From positions 121,139-185,138 of the forward strand of contig RSEH01000053.1 in assembly GCA_006503475.1 (NCBI GenBank): a DNA stretch of 64,000 bases. Reading direction: 5' to 3'. Origin of the DNA: Stentor roeselii (lineage: Eukaryota; Ciliophora; Heterotrichea; Heterotrichida; Stentoridae). Shown one piece after another: positions 29,319 through 40,400 of this stretch (positions are counted from its first letter, which is position 1; each line of letters opens with the position of its first letter). The notes below the pieces were generated by a model. It searched no databases. It was not told the DNA's origin and was given only the letters and a program-made list of their open reading frames with translations. The translations under genes and the position numbers were made by a program.

Positions 29319-30152
29319 ATGTCTGCATTCAACATAGTTTGGGACATTCTTCAACAGAGGCGATTCGAACCCGAAAACTACTCTCCTTATAACCCTACAA
29401 AATCACAAGACCCTCAGTTAAGATATATAAAGTTCAAAATGCCTCTGGCAATGACAGAAAGTTCTTCAATAGACCTTCCAGAAAATATCGAAGTTTTCTT
29501 CAAGTTCAGTGGAGGTGTGACAGAATTCGGATTATTTCAAACGAAAAACGAAAACTTTTCGAATATTCCTAGAATAATAAAGAAGCAGATAGTCAAAGAT
29601 ACTAATTTTTACATCAAAGTCCTTGGTGATGACATCTTTTCTTTCGAAGCAATAAGCAGCATCTCTTTAAATAAATCTGCAATTGTTTTTAATGAACTTC
29701 TTTCTAACTTGATATCTGAATTATCCGAATTTATCTTAGAAGTGCTTCGAGAATACCAGGTTTACCTTAATGATACTCATGAATGGATCAAGAATAAAGC
29801 ACCTGAAAAAATAAATTCGCTGTTTTTGAAATGGGGAATTCAGAAACATTGTAAGGTAATTGAAGTGGATGATCAAGAATTCATAAAATTAACTAAACAA
29901 ACTCCTTCTGAGGACTTTAGACCTTTTAAAGTCTTGGTTATGAAAAGTGATCAAATTTTTTTTGAGATTAGGCTGATAATTCCTTTTGATGAGAAAATGA
30001 AGTATTTTACCTATTGTGTTAATTGTTTGCATCCTGTTAAGGACTTGTTATTAACTTTTGATAATTGGATCAGTCAGAACACTTTCTCGAGTGATGAAAA
30101 GATTTTTGTGAGAGAAACTGAAGAAAAGGACTTAATTGATTACTTTTTATAA
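29319..30152 (+). CDS. Unknown-family protein, tandem copy 1
   Basis: 277 residues starting after CTTATAA. No known domain recognised. It is clearly related to the gene at 30937: both share a C-terminal pattern VD-x-QEF-x2-LT, then F-x-PF-x-LV and a final NxF-x3-D-x-x-FVR (VDDQEFIKLT / VDQQEFEYLT; FVRETEE / FVRNEEI). The centre has alternating hydrophobic residues (VFFKFSGG, FEIRLIIPF), suggesting a mixed alpha/beta fold. Three such genes lie in a row. Confidence 0.68.
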   Translation: MSAFNIVWDILQQRRFEPENYSPYNPTKSQDPQLRYIKFKMPLAMTESSSIDLPENIEVFFKFSGGVTEFGLFQTKNENFSNIPRIIKKQIVKDTNFYIKVLGDDIFSFEAISSISLNKSAIVFNELLSNLISELSEFILEVLREYQVYLNDTHEWIKNKAPEKINSLFLKWGIQKHCKVIEVDDQEFIKLTKQTPSEDFRPFKVLVMKSDQIFFEIRLIIPFDEKMKYFTYCVNCLHPVKDLLLTFDNWISQNTFSSDEKIFVRETEEKDLIDYFL

Positions 30153-30300
30153 AAGTTATTTATTTAGGATTAATAGAAGATAATAATGTTGATTGCTAGC
30201 TTAAATAATTTAATTAAAGAATTTTACAGATTATTCGTAAACTCTTAAATTTATCGTCACTTATTCAATTATTCAAATTAAGGAATTTCAGCCACTTATA

Positions 30301-30936
30301 ATGGATTTCATCTCTAGTCAACTCACGAAAAACAACTACACAAATATCATCAAATCTCAAAACACTCTCTCATTCACTTTTAAAAATTCTTCAGACTATC
30401 CAGAAATCACAGCGAATTTCAAATTCCAAGACAATTTATTAAAACATAGAAGTTTCCAACTCTCCACAAGACCAAATAGAAACCTTCCTTACTTATTTTC
30501 AGATTTTTCAAGTATCACAGACGGCGAAGTAAAAGTTCTTTCAGATACAAGTGTTCAGCTAATCCTCCACCAAGAGTTTTCAATAACCTCAGAGTTAAAA
30601 GCTTTAGAAATACTAAAAGAAAGTGTTGATACAATCAACGATTACCTAAACAACCAATCAAGTGATCCAATAAATTCCGAAGAATGTTTCTACACAAAAG
30701 CATCAGATTTTCTATCAAATCAAGAAAATTCCTTACACCCTGAAGCACCTATCAGCGACTTTCACCTGATTTTCAATTTAAACTGCTCGAAACAGCCAAC
30801 AAAGGTAATCACTTTAATTCCAGACCCAAGTAAAGCAACATCAGAGTTTTTTTTCTATGAAGAAAACTACAAGCAAGGTCTTCAACTGTCGGACTACATC
30901 CAAAAGTTCTCATCTTTACCTAAAAATAGTCTATAA
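30301..30936 (+). CDS. Unknown-family protein, tandem copy 2 (divergent, short)
   Basis: 211 residues, preceded by CTTATA. It shares the general layout of its neighbours (N-terminal SFTFKN / ANFKF beta region, central helix with NDYLNNQ, C-terminal FNLNCSK...TLIPDPS...EFFFYEE) but the similarity is weak. It could be a diverged or shortened paralogue. Its stop codon TAA is immediately followed by the ATG of the next gene with no spacer, so its last bases double as that gene's TATAA-type upstream element. Confidence 0.6.
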   Translation: MDFISSQLTKNNYTNIIKSQNTLSFTFKNSSDYPEITANFKFQDNLLKHRSFQLSTRPNRNLPYLFSDFSSITDGEVKVLSDTSVQLILHQEFSITSELKALEILKESVDTINDYLNNQSSDPINSEECFYTKASDFLSNQENSLHPEAPISDFHLIFNLNCSKQPTKVITLIPDPSKATSEFFFYEENYKQGLQLSDYIQKFSSLPKNSL

Positions 30937-31800
30937 ATGGCTCAATTCTCAAGTTATTCCAACTGGCTCAATATTGAAAGACTGAATCCAGAAGTAATCG
31001 AAGACAATCGTTTTCCAGGTGTAAAACTTCTAAAATTATCACTAAAATTCGGTATTTTTCATTAAGAAGAAGAAAAATATTCAATCTCAGATGACGAGGA
31101 CCGAGTGGAAATTTTGTTTAAGTTCAAAGATTTAAACCCGAGATACATCGTTTTTTTTAAATTCTTCGACCCAGAACTGAAGAAGATCCCGAAGTTCATT
31201 TCAAGGAAAGTCGACATGATAATGAATCACGAAATCACTACAATTAAATGGAACCTCTTCACAGCTCCTATGACTCAAAGTCTTAGATTTCAAAATAATT
31301 TGATAGCTTTTCAAGATTTTTTTAAAGCTTTGTGCAAATCAATCATCGAGTTTCGAAGAAGTCTTCAAGAAGAATTCAAGAATTTTCAAAAGGATCCAGG
31401 GGCTTGGTTGTCTTTAAACTCTCCTCAGAAAAAACATTCGCTTAGTGCGATTTGGATGACTAGTCAAAGATCAGGGTTTTTAAATGTTGACCAGCAAGAA
31501 TTCGAGTATTTGACGAGGACGAAGACTGAAAATTTTGAACCTTTTACTCTTGTTTTGATTCCAGAAGGCAGAAGTTTTTTGTTGAGAGTTTTAGTTGAAA
31601 GGGAAAATGATGTGATGGACTTTCATGATTTCAAGGTGAACCAAAATATTGATTTTTCTGGACTGTTGCAAGAAATTGAGAATATGGTGAAAACGAATAA
31701 TTTTCCTACAAATGATGATTTTTTTGTTAGAAATGAAGAAATTGACACAGATTATTCATTTATCATGAGTTATGATTCTGATCCTTATTCAAATATTTAA
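30937..31800 (+). CDS. Unknown-family protein, tandem copy 3, one intron
   Basis: Exons 30937-31051 and 31067-31800 give 282 residues (MAQFSSYSNWLNIERL at the start). The 15-nt intron GTATTTTTCATTAAG holds an in-frame TAA; its removal joins SLKFG to EEEKYSISDDED and into the long downstream frame. The C-terminal half is paralogous to the gene at 29319 (VDQQEFEYLT, FVRNEEI). The first codon directly abuts the previous gene's TAA stop. Function unknown. Confidence 0.72.
31052..31066 (+). other. 15-nt intron
   Basis: GTATTTTTCATTAAG, with A at position 10 and an AAG acceptor end. It differs by one base from the intron at 59108-59122 (GTATTTTTCATTTAG) in an unrelated gene. Confidence 0.82.
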
Positions 31801-31840
31801 AATGTAGGATTTACTAGTTTTCCATTAAATAGTCTATAAA

Positions 31841-32683
31841 ATGAAGAAAAGCTGTCGAAAGCTGAAAAAAGCTTCTCTTAAGCGACCGTCGCTGATAATC
31901 TCCTGCCCAAACATCTTACAGTCAAATGAAAATTCAGTGACGACAGCCTCCTCATCTCCAACTGTCGAGTCCTTTTACACCCAAGCGAAAAATGCAGAGT
32001 TTATTCAAAAAAACCTGGAAAAAGCTGAAGAACTTTACCGTCTCGCTATTCTTCACCAAGATAGAGTCGAATCAGCAATCAAAGACCTGGCTTCTCTGCT
32101 ACATCAAAAGAACAGAACCCTTGAAGCAATTGACCTTCTCAAGTCAAACAAATCTCTTTTCACAGAAAATCCAAACAAGTACCAAAACCTGTTAATTTCC
32201 TTAGAAAATCAACTAAAATGCAAGAATTTCTTATCAAAAACAATAAAAATCTCAAATCTCGAATCAACAGCAGATCAAAATTTTATCAACAACTTATTTT
32301 CCTCTAAATGTAGAATTGAAAAATTCTCCTTTGCAAGTGAAATTGAAGACGGAAGATTAATTTATTATTGCATTGTTTATTTTCCTAGTCATTCTTCAGC
32401 AAGAAAGGCTTTGACTGGTTTTTTAGACTGGAACAGGTTTTGTGTTGAGTGGGTTTCTGATTACTTTGAAGTTATCTGCGACGCTCATTACGCCAGGCAG
32501 AAAATAGTGAATCACCGAAAGACTACCCCGACATTTGACTATGTTTTATTTGAAAGGGAAACCAGGGAGTTTTTATACAGTCAGGCGATAGACGCGAAGT
32601 ATATCGCTGCCCGCGACGACGGCATTGAACGACCAGAAGAACTACTGGGTTTCGGTTTATTTAATGAAATATTTGTAGTATAA
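31841..32683 (+). CDS. TPR-like protein with C-terminal RRM-like region
   Basis: 280 residues. After a basic N-terminus, residues ~45-130 read as two or three TPR-like helical hairpins (NLEKAEELYRLAILHQDRVE, NRTLEAIDLLKSNKSLF). Residues ~140-215 look like an RRM-type alpha/beta unit (TIKISNLESTADQNFINNLF, then YYCIVYFPSHSSARKALTGF). The C-terminus is a charged segment ending FGLFNEIFVV. An RNA-linked scaffold is plausible but inferred. The 13 bases AATAGTCTATAAA before its ATG are identical to those before the gene at 30937. Confidence 0.6.
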   Translation: MKKSCRKLKKASLKRPSLIISCPNILQSNENSVTTASSSPTVESFYTQAKNAEFIQKNLEKAEELYRLAILHQDRVESAIKDLASLLHQKNRTLEAIDLLKSNKSLFTENPNKYQNLLISLENQLKCKNFLSKTIKISNLESTADQNFINNLFSSKCRIEKFSFASEIEDGRLIYYCIVYFPSHSSARKALTGFLDWNRFCVEWVSDYFEVICDAHYARQKIVNHRKTTPTFDYVLFERETREFLYSQAIDAKYIAARDDGIERPEELLGFGLFNEIFVV

Positions 32684-32707
32684 TCATATTCCTCGTAATT
32701 CAAATAA

Positions 32708-35700
32708 ATGAAAACAACTTATTCCTATTCAGTGGCTCCAATGCGGAAAACAGTGACTTACACTTCTTCACAGCGTCAAATGAAATCATCAGTCTTAGCT
32801 CCTTACTCATCAAGACTACAGGAAGAGTACTCTTACGACCTGTCTGAAGAAGAACTGGAAGTCCTTCGAGTGGGGCTTTTCGTCGACATCTTGAAATTCG
32901 AGTTCATGCAACATAAAGGCTTTTCTTCTTCTGACTGGAGGGCCTTGTTCAAATACTGGAAAAAACACATCTGGCAAGCTTCTCATTGGTCAGCAGGAAA
33001 AGAACTCAGAAAAATCAATGTTCGCAAAATGATCAAAGAAGGAGTCCTCACCGTCGATACCCAAAAAAGACTTTACGGAAAAGAAGCCTGGTACCCGAAT
33101 ATCATTGAACATGAACGAGAACAAACCATTGACTGGCTTAAACAACTTGAACCTGAAGACGTCGAATTCACACTTTGTTATTATTTTGAAGGCGGGCTTG
33201 AAAAAAATCGAGATTTGATCAACTTTAAAAGGCACCATGTGGAGAAACCGAAAAGTCAGGAGAAGAAAAGAGAACCGGTTCCTATCAATGAACCTGAAGT
33301 TTTAACTTTAGTTGAAGAAATGTTTAAAAAGTTGAAAGGGTTCAAAAGTAAAAATTCGAAAGTCTTATCGGAATTCGCTGTTAGTATTAAAGAAAACCCA
33401 GGTTTGGATATTGAGTTGAAAAAAACTCTTACTATGAAAAAGTCGAAAAAAAGTACCTTGGCACCTAGAATGACTGGAGATGTTGATGAAAGAGTTAGAG
33501 ATTTGAGAATTAGGTTTGAAGGATATGAAATTGAAGACTTTTTTGATGCTTTTGAGAAAAAGTTTAATGGAAGGAAGGAAATTGGTGATAAGTCGAACTT
33601 GCTTGCTCCTCCTGGAAATTCACTTGCTCCTCAGGGTCATTCTCTTGCTCCTCAGGGTCATTCTCTTGCTCCTGCTGGTCATTCTCTTACACAGCATGGA
33701 CATGAACTTGCACCTTCTGGAGATGGGTACCAAAGAAGCTATTCTCAAGTCCAGACAGGTTTTCAACATCAGGAATTTCAACCGAAATTGAACTCAGGGT
33801 TTTCTGGGTTTCGCCATCCGGATTCACAGTCAAGTTATCATCCGTTGGCCAATGAAGGAAGCTTGAAATGGTCTCAAACAGGGGAAAATTTCCCGATTGA
33901 GGAAAAGTTTCAGAATGAAGATGATAGGGCAAGTTTTTCACATGCTTCAATTTCACAAGCATCATTACAACCAAGCCTTCGCCCGTTATCCCAACCAGCT
34001 AATCAATACAAAAAGACTAAAACTCCATCACCTTCACGTAAAGTTCAGTACATAAAGCTAACTTCCAAATGTTACAGGGCACTTGGGGATTCTAAAAATT
34101 ATATTAGATTTCCACCATCCTTTGAATCAATCCAGCCACTTTTACCCCATTTAAAATCTCTGGTTTTTTACATGAGCCAGTTTTACGAAGATCAAGAAGG
34201 TGACTTTTCCCTCGAGCCATTCATTTACTTCTGCCTCGAGCTTCACTTCCCCCTTTTCGACCATTCCACTTTCCCCACCCGTTCACTGCGCCCAGGAGAA
34301 AAATACAAACTAGCCGAAGCCCTCGAAAGACTAAACAAACAAGAATCCCTTCAAGTTTCATCCCAAAACAAAAGATCAACTCCAGTGCTAAGTGAAAGCG
34401 AAGTCCGTATGTTAGTCAACCTTTTCACATCCCCAAAAGTAATTTTCATGAAACTAAACCTAATTTTCTACGAGTTTCACGAATATCAATGTAAAACCGG
34501 TCAAGAACTCTACAACTTCTGGGACCGAATCCCTTTTAAAGACCGAAACAAATGTGGACTCTGGTTATTCGAAGCAAATCGATCTGAAGAAAACTTAAGT
34601 TTAACTCGTTTTAATGAAATCAGCAAAGATCGAGTATTAATTTTCCAAAGCTTCTACAACACCTTAGCTGAAACTTTCCGAGCTGAGAAGGAAAAAAGTG
34701 AAAAGGAAAAAAAAGCAGTTGCTGATAAATTAAAAGCAAAATACGCGAATCCTAAAAGAAAAGACTTGTACGAGTCTAAACAAACCCGATGGGCTCTTGG
34801 AAGAAAACTTTTGGAAATCGAAAAAAAGTTCCCTCTTGATCCAGTTGTTAAGAATATGATAAAAGTTGAATTCACTGAAAATCCACTTAAAAAATTCGAC
34901 TTGGAATACGAAGCTCATAATGAAGAGGAAGAACTGAAGAGGAAACTCGGTAAAGTTTCTATTGAATCTATGAAAGTCCCTGCAGGGCAGAAACTCAGTC
35001 AAGAAGAAAGACTGAAACTTCAGTCTAATCGTCTTCGGATCATTGAAGCTAATGCTGCGAAGACCCAGGAGAAGATTAAAGAGGAAAAGACCAGGGAACA
35101 AGAAGCTCAGATGTTTAAGTCTCTGAACACTTTAGTTAAGAAGTACCTGGAGTACCGCAAGACTGGAGAAGGAACAGTTGCAACTTACCTTAGCACTTGT
35201 TACCAGTCATTAAAAACTCAGTTTCCTTTGGCAATAGCGAAGAACTTTCCATTTAAAAATTATGGAAGTATTCGCAAGCAAAGAGATGGAAGAATGACGT
35301 TTGATACTGCTTATCCAATTGAGTTTAAACATCATTTTTTTGCTGCATTCAGGGCTTTGTTGAAAACGCCGAAAGGACTGATGATCTTGAAGTCGATGCC
35401 TGCTCTTATTTGGGCTCCTTCGTCGCGCTCTAGATGCACTGTGCATATTGATACTTGCCCTCCAGATTGCATGTTTGTCACATTGAATAAGAAGTTGATA
35501 CGTTCTAAGATGAAGAGTGAACCTTATACTGTGTCTTGGCATTCGAAATTACGTCCTTTTTTTAGACAGGATATGAAGGATGAGAAAGAAAAGATTTTTA
35601 TGACTTATGCTGATGCACGTGAATGTAGATTTGAGCCGGTCACTGGTTCGAAAGTCCCCAGCAAGCACATGGCCTTATCTTTAAAGCAGTTCTCCGAGAT

Positions 35701-37312
35701 CCGCAACAAAATCAACCCTGACGACCCTCCCAATATGAACATGTGGGTCAACAAACTTGGAGTCAACCTCAGGTCAGCTGAACCAGGACTATTCAAGCAA
35801 GGCATCTACAAACAGGCCAAAGCGCTTTACGTTCAAACCAAGTTCAAGGAAAGCAAAGACCTCCTACTTGAACATTTCAATATTCCTTGCATTTTAAACT
35901 ATTTTGACCCTGGAAAGAACCGACCTACTATCAATGAAAAGCCTCAGGAAGACTTCAATAAACCAGCAAATCTTCAGCTGAATACTGATGTTTACCAGTT
36001 GTACTGCGCGATTAAGCAACAGTTTAGAATGGCGCAAAAACAACTGAAAACTGTTGAACAACTTTCGGTTAGAGACCCGAAAAAAACTATTGTTAAGTTT
36101 ATGTGTCCTGACCCGAACTGCAATAAAGAAAACTGCGAGTTTGCCCATCGAGTGGCCGGTCTAAGATTCCAACAAGAAAACCTAATCAGAGAAAACTACA
36201 AAAAGAAACTAAACGAAAAAGTAAAGCACTTCCAGCCATCCAAGCAAATCCCTTGGGTTCCAGCCGGTTCATTAGTCGACTGCATAAATTGCCATACCAC
36301 TTTTTTATATAAGCCCAAAGAAAAAACCCAAGCTCCCCGTCCAGCAAGTCACAAAAAGGCGAACAAACTAAGAGACCCTGAAATAGTTCTTTGGAGCAGG
36401 TCAAAGTGTTGTAATAAATGTTCTCTTGAACAAAGACTCAAGGAAAAACAGAAGAATTTCATGGAAAAGTCCAAAGAATATAATCAAAAAATTCTAGAAA
36501 AATCAGGACGCAATCAACATGACGTCACTGGCGACAACGACTCTAAACAACGAGAACTTCTGATAAGTGAAAAAATCGGGCAGTACCGCAAAGCTCGAAC
36601 TCTTTATAAACAAAGAAAATACGTTGAAGCTTATGATGTGATGAAAAAAGTTATTGAAATGATAAGAAAGGAACGATTTGATGATAGTAAAAAAGTAGAA
36701 GATCGATTGAATGATATAAAAAATACTATTGGACTTGATATATCACTTCAGGTGAAATTGAATGAAGAAGATGAAGAACCGAAACCAGATGATAAAAAAA
36801 TGATGCTTTTTAAAGCTCAGGCTGAAAGATTGAAACAAGGAAGTTCGAATGATTTTCTTAATTATCAGATAGAAACTTTCTTTTTAGAAGTTGAAAAAAA
36901 ACTTGTGGATGAAAATAATTATGCTTCTAGTCTCAGGGTCAAAGCTGGAAACCTTGAAGAAATGATTGAAGGGCAGGAGGAGGACATGAAACAAACTCAG
37001 TCTTTTTTGTTTAAACCTAAAAAGGTTAAGGTTTGTGAGTCTGTGATTAAAGGAAAGAAATGTAAAAAAGGAGCTGCTTGTGAATTCGCACATTTCGCTA
37101 ATCAGCTTGATTTGGTTCCTACTACCAAGGTCATTCAGAACTTTTATCATACTTCGGAAGTCCTGGATACCAAATTGAAAAATGATGTTTTGCCTCCTGA
37201 CTGGAAACCTTGGAGAGATTCGAAAAATCTGCCCATTTACCCTGCTTTGCCACTTCCGAACGACCTAACCAAAGAAAAAGACTTAGAAAAAAAATTCCCA
37301 TTCGACACTTAA
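32708..37312 (+). CDS. Large CCCH zinc-finger protein
   Basis: 1,534 residues in one frame. Two CCCH fingers are visible: CPDPNCNKENCEFAH at about residue 1140 and CKKGAACEFAH near 1460, the type usually binding RNA. A CxxC..CxxC pair (CINCHTTF, CCNKC) lies near 1200. Residues ~300-340 hold a heptad tandem repeat LAPQGHS. Long lysine/glutamate-rich helical stretches fill the rest, and TPR-like IGQYRKARTLYKQRKYVEAYDVM and KQAKALYVQTKFKESKDLL each resemble one repeat. No single known orthologue recognised. Length and composition suggest a cytoplasmic RNP or ciliary-cortex scaffold; this is inference. Confidence 0.72.
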   Translation: MKTTYSYSVAPMRKTVTYTSSQRQMKSSVLAPYSSRLQEEYSYDLSEEELEVLRVGLFVDILKFEFMQHKGFSSSDWRALFKYWKKHIWQASHWSAGKELRKINVRKMIKEGVLTVDTQKRLYGKEAWYPNIIEHEREQTIDWLKQLEPEDVEFTLCYYFEGGLEKNRDLINFKRHHVEKPKSQEKKREPVPINEPEVLTLVEEMFKKLKGFKSKNSKVLSEFAVSIKENPGLDIELKKTLTMKKSKKSTLAPRMTGDVDERVRDLRIRFEGYEIEDFFDAFEKKFNGRKEIGDKSNLLAPPGNSLAPQGHSLAPQGHSLAPAGHSLTQHGHELAPSGDGYQRSYSQVQTGFQHQEFQPKLNSGFSGFRHPDSQSSYHPLANEGSLKWSQTGENFPIEEKFQNEDDRASFSHASISQASLQPSLRPLSQPANQYKKTKTPSPSRKVQYIKLTSKCYRALGDSKNYIRFPPSFESIQPLLPHLKSLVFYMSQFYEDQEGDFSLEPFIYFCLELHFPLFDHSTFPTRSLRPGEKYKLAEALERLNKQESLQVSSQNKRSTPVLSESEVRMLVNLFTSPKVIFMKLNLIFYEFHEYQCKTGQELYNFWDRIPFKDRNKCGLWLFEANRSEENLSLTRFNEISKDRVLIFQSFYNTLAETFRAEKEKSEKEKKAVADKLKAKYANPKRKDLYESKQTRWALGRKLLEIEKKFPLDPVVKNMIKVEFTENPLKKFDLEYEAHNEEEELKRKLGKVSIESMKVPAGQKLSQEERLKLQSNRLRIIEANAAKTQEKIKEEKTREQEAQMFKSLNTLVKKYLEYRKTGEGTVATYLSTCYQSLKTQFPLAIAKNFPFKNYGSIRKQRDGRMTFDTAYPIEFKHHFFAAFRALLKTPKGLMILKSMPALIWAPSSRSRCTVHIDTCPPDCMFVTLNKKLIRSKMKSEPYTVSWHSKLRPFFRQDMKDEKEKIFMTYADARECRFEPVTGSKVPSKHMALSLKQFSEIRNKINPDDPPNMNMWVNKLGVNLRSAEPGLFKQGIYKQAKALYVQTKFKESKDLLLEHFNIPCILNYFDPGKNRPTINEKPQEDFNKPANLQLNTDVYQLYCAIKQQFRMAQKQLKTVEQLSVRDPKKTIVKFMCPDPNCNKENCEFAHRVAGLRFQQENLIRENYKKKLNEKVKHFQPSKQIPWVPAGSLVDCINCHTTFLYKPKEKTQAPRPASHKKANKLRDPEIVLWSRSKCCNKCSLEQRLKEKQKNFMEKSKEYNQKILEKSGRNQHDVTGDNDSKQRELLISEKIGQYRKARTLYKQRKYVEAYDVMKKVIEMIRKERFDDSKKVEDRLNDIKNTIGLDISLQVKLNEEDEEPKPDDKKMMLFKAQAERLKQGSSNDFLNYQIETFFLEVEKKLVDENNYASSLRVKAGNLEEMIEGQEEDMKQTQSFLFKPKKVKVCESVIKGKKCKKGAACEFAHFANQLDLVPTTKVIQNFYHTSEVLDTKLKNDVLPPDWKPWRDSKNLPIYPALPLPNDLTKEKDLEKKFPFDT
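33598..33720 (+). repeat. 21-bp tandem repeat inside the CCCH gene
   Basis: About six units of 21 bp encode LAPPGNS, LAPQGHS (twice), LAPAGHS, LTQHGHE and LAPSG. The two central units are nearly identical in DNA, so this is a recent or actively homogenised minisatellite within the coding frame. Confidence 0.85.
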
Positions 37313-37495
37313 ACAATTCAAAGTTAATAATTACCTTTTTTATAAAGTATTTCTTATCAATAGAGCTACAATCACCATTTTTCTAAATATTGATTAATTA
37401 AAGAGTCTATGAAAATTGCGATTTCCCTACTTCCCACTACCAAATGACTAAAAAAAAAATCCATTTCAAAACTTATAATTTAAACTAAACTACCA

Positions 37496-40400
37496 CTAAC
37501 TCGACCGAAGCCTCATCCTCAAAATTTCCTCATCTTTCAAAGTAAGAAGTTCCTGATACTCACATTCCCTAACCTTAATGAACTTTTTAAACTTTTCAAT
37601 TTCCTCAGCCAGTTGTTTAACAAGTTCACATTTTCCAAGTAGTTCATTTTCCAGTGCTTCTCTGATAGTTTTATCTTCATGCATGCTGGTAGGCAAGAGT
37701 TCATTTTGAATATAATTCAATTTATTCTCTAGGTACTCTTTTTCATCAATCAATTCAGAAAACTTATTCCTCAATAGTAAATTTTCCTTCACCACTTCCG
37801 AAGAATCCCTTAAATTTCTTTCAAGATATTCACACTCTTCATTCAACCTCGCAATTTCTTTCGCATATTTTTCATTAACTTGAACAAGTGAATTATTTTC
37901 CTTCAACATTTTTTCCAAGTCTTGAACATATTTCTCAGCAATCTGAGCAAGTGAGTTATTTTCACTTAAAGTCCTTTCAATTTCTTTATCTTTTCTTTCA
38001 ATCTGATTAATAAAAGAAAAAATTTCATTTCTCATCTCATCAGGTGAAAATGATTTTTTCGTATTTTTATTTACCTGAGAAAAAAGGTCAAAAAAGCAAT
38101 CACGTAGTTCATTCATCTCACTTTCAGCCTTTGCAACTTTTTGATACATGATTTTTTCCATGTCGTATTTTTCCTGCTTTAAAAACTCGAGTTCATTGAT
38201 GAGGCCTGAGTTTCTTGCATGACAATTCAAAATTTCTTTATTTTGTTTTTCCAGGTCTTGTTTGTAGTTCTGAAAGTCGTCCTTCGCCTTTTCCAGATAA
38301 GCTGAACTGTCCTTTTTGACCTGTTGATCAAGTTCTTGATTGGCAAGGGTGAGTTGTTGTCTCAGTTTTTCACATTCATCGATGGTTGCGTTCCACTTTT
38401 CAAGGACCCAGTCTTGCAAATTCTCGATTTTTTGGAAATTTTTGGCTTCTTTGAGCTTTTCTAAGACTTTTTTTGAGTCCTCGATGCGAGTTAAAGCGTT
38501 TTTACTGATTAATTCGTTGTATTTTAGTTTGTAGTCGTCGTTTGTGGCTTGTGGCTCCTCGAATGAAATGTCGATGTGATGTTGGGATGTGTTTAATGTG
38601 CGGCAAAGGGAAATCAGGTGCATGTAAATCTCGTAAAGCATGTCGTCTGAGTCTTTGCTTAGAAGTGGAGTCTCGATTTTGTTTTCTTTGCAGAAAGATT
38701 GGTAAAATTCTTTGATTTGAGATGCGAGAAGGTCTTTGCTTCTTCGGAGACCTTCACAGATCTTGCGAAGTTCTTGATTCTTGCCTTCAAGATCTTCCAA
38801 GGTCTGTGTCTTCGAAATTGACTCTTCAAGTACTTCATTTTGATTCAAGATCTCTTTTCGTTGACTCTTAATTTCCTTCTCTTTCTGAAGTATTTCCTGC
38901 TGTTTTTCTTCCAGTACCGTTTCCAAGAACTCAATTTTCGATAAAAAATTTTCTTTTTCTCCATTAAACTTTTCTTCCATTTTTTCAAATTTTTCCTCAG
39001 TTTTGATTAATTTTTTTTCAATTGATTGAAAATTTAAGTTGCTATTTTTCACTTCCTGCCTAAGAGATTCAATTGTTTTAATCGAGTCTTGAAGTTTACT
39101 TGATAAGATTTTTGATTCTTTAACTTGAGTCTCTTTTTCTTGTTTAAGTTCAGAAAGCTGGATCGATTTAGTCTCAAGGTCTTCTTTGCATAGAAGAAGC
39201 TCCTCATTAATCTTTTCAATGTCTTCTTGAGTTTTTTGCACTTGGATCAGTGAAAGTCTCTTTTTTTCTTTGCCCCTTTGAAATTTTTCACGAACTTCTT
39301 GAAGTTCTTTTGAGTTTTCTGTGATTTTTGAAAGGGTTGCATGCTCGACTTCCTTTCTTTTGAACTCAGCTTCTGACACAGAGGTCTCCAGGAGATTGAC
39401 ACGAGATTGAAGAGACTCTTTTGACTTTTGAAGCTCTAAGATTTGGTTTTGTTTTTCAATGTTTAACTGAAAAAGTTCAGTTTCTAGTTTTTTTTTCTGG
39501 TTTTCTTGGATTTTTGCGGATTTTTCAGCTTTTTCAAGTGATTCCATAACTTTTTCCTTTTCCTCAGCTAAATTCAAAACATTTTCCTCTAACTTTTCAA
39601 GTTTTTCTAGAAGTTCTTGATTCTGTTCATGTATTTTAAAGCTTTCCTGCTCAAGAACATAGATTTTTTTGTTACTTTCTTGAAGAGCTTCTTTAGAATC
39701 AGCGTATTTCTGTTCAATGATTTCTTCTTGCCTGATATTCCTGGACTTGCTAAGTAATTCAGCGAGTTTTTTCTTATCCTGATGTTCTTTTCTAAGTTTT
39801 GCAGTAAGTTCCTGCACTTCTTTAATATATCTTTCTTCCATTTCATTAGAAGTGATTTTAAGTTCATTTTTCAATCTTTGGATAGTGTCATTCAATTCTT
39901 TAATTTCAGTTTTATAAGCAAGTTCAACTCTAGTCAAATAGTCCCTTTTATAAGCCTTCCAATTCTCAATCCCGCTGATTCCTTTGCTGCTTTTAAGAAG
40001 TCTCTTCATCTGCCTTTCTTCTTCAAGCAATTTTTCAAGACAATCAGCTCGAAACTTAAAAGTAAGAGACTCATAAAGAAGGTCAGTCTTTTCCTTCGAG
40101 ATCTGAAGCAAGGCACCTCTTAAATTTTCTATCAAAAGACTTTTGGCCCTTTCGAGTTCTTCCAAGATTTTCCCTTGAATGAAGTCGTTAAAAACAGAAG
40201 CTTTTCCTTGAAGAAGACTTTCTTGAAGCTTAGGAACTGAAGGAAGTCTTGACTTGATTAAAGAAACCTGACTTTCCAGGTATATTGAATGCGCTGATGT
40301 CTCATAAACAAGTTTTTTCAATGCTTCTAATTGAGGCTCTTCATTTTCTTCTTTTTTCGCTTCTTGTGACTCGTATATACTTGAAAGTTTATTCGACTTT

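Noticed and set aside
31021-31104. Separate short gene upstream of 31105
   Set aside because: The stop at the end of the first piece lies in a 15-nt intron (31052-31066); it is exon 1 of the same gene.
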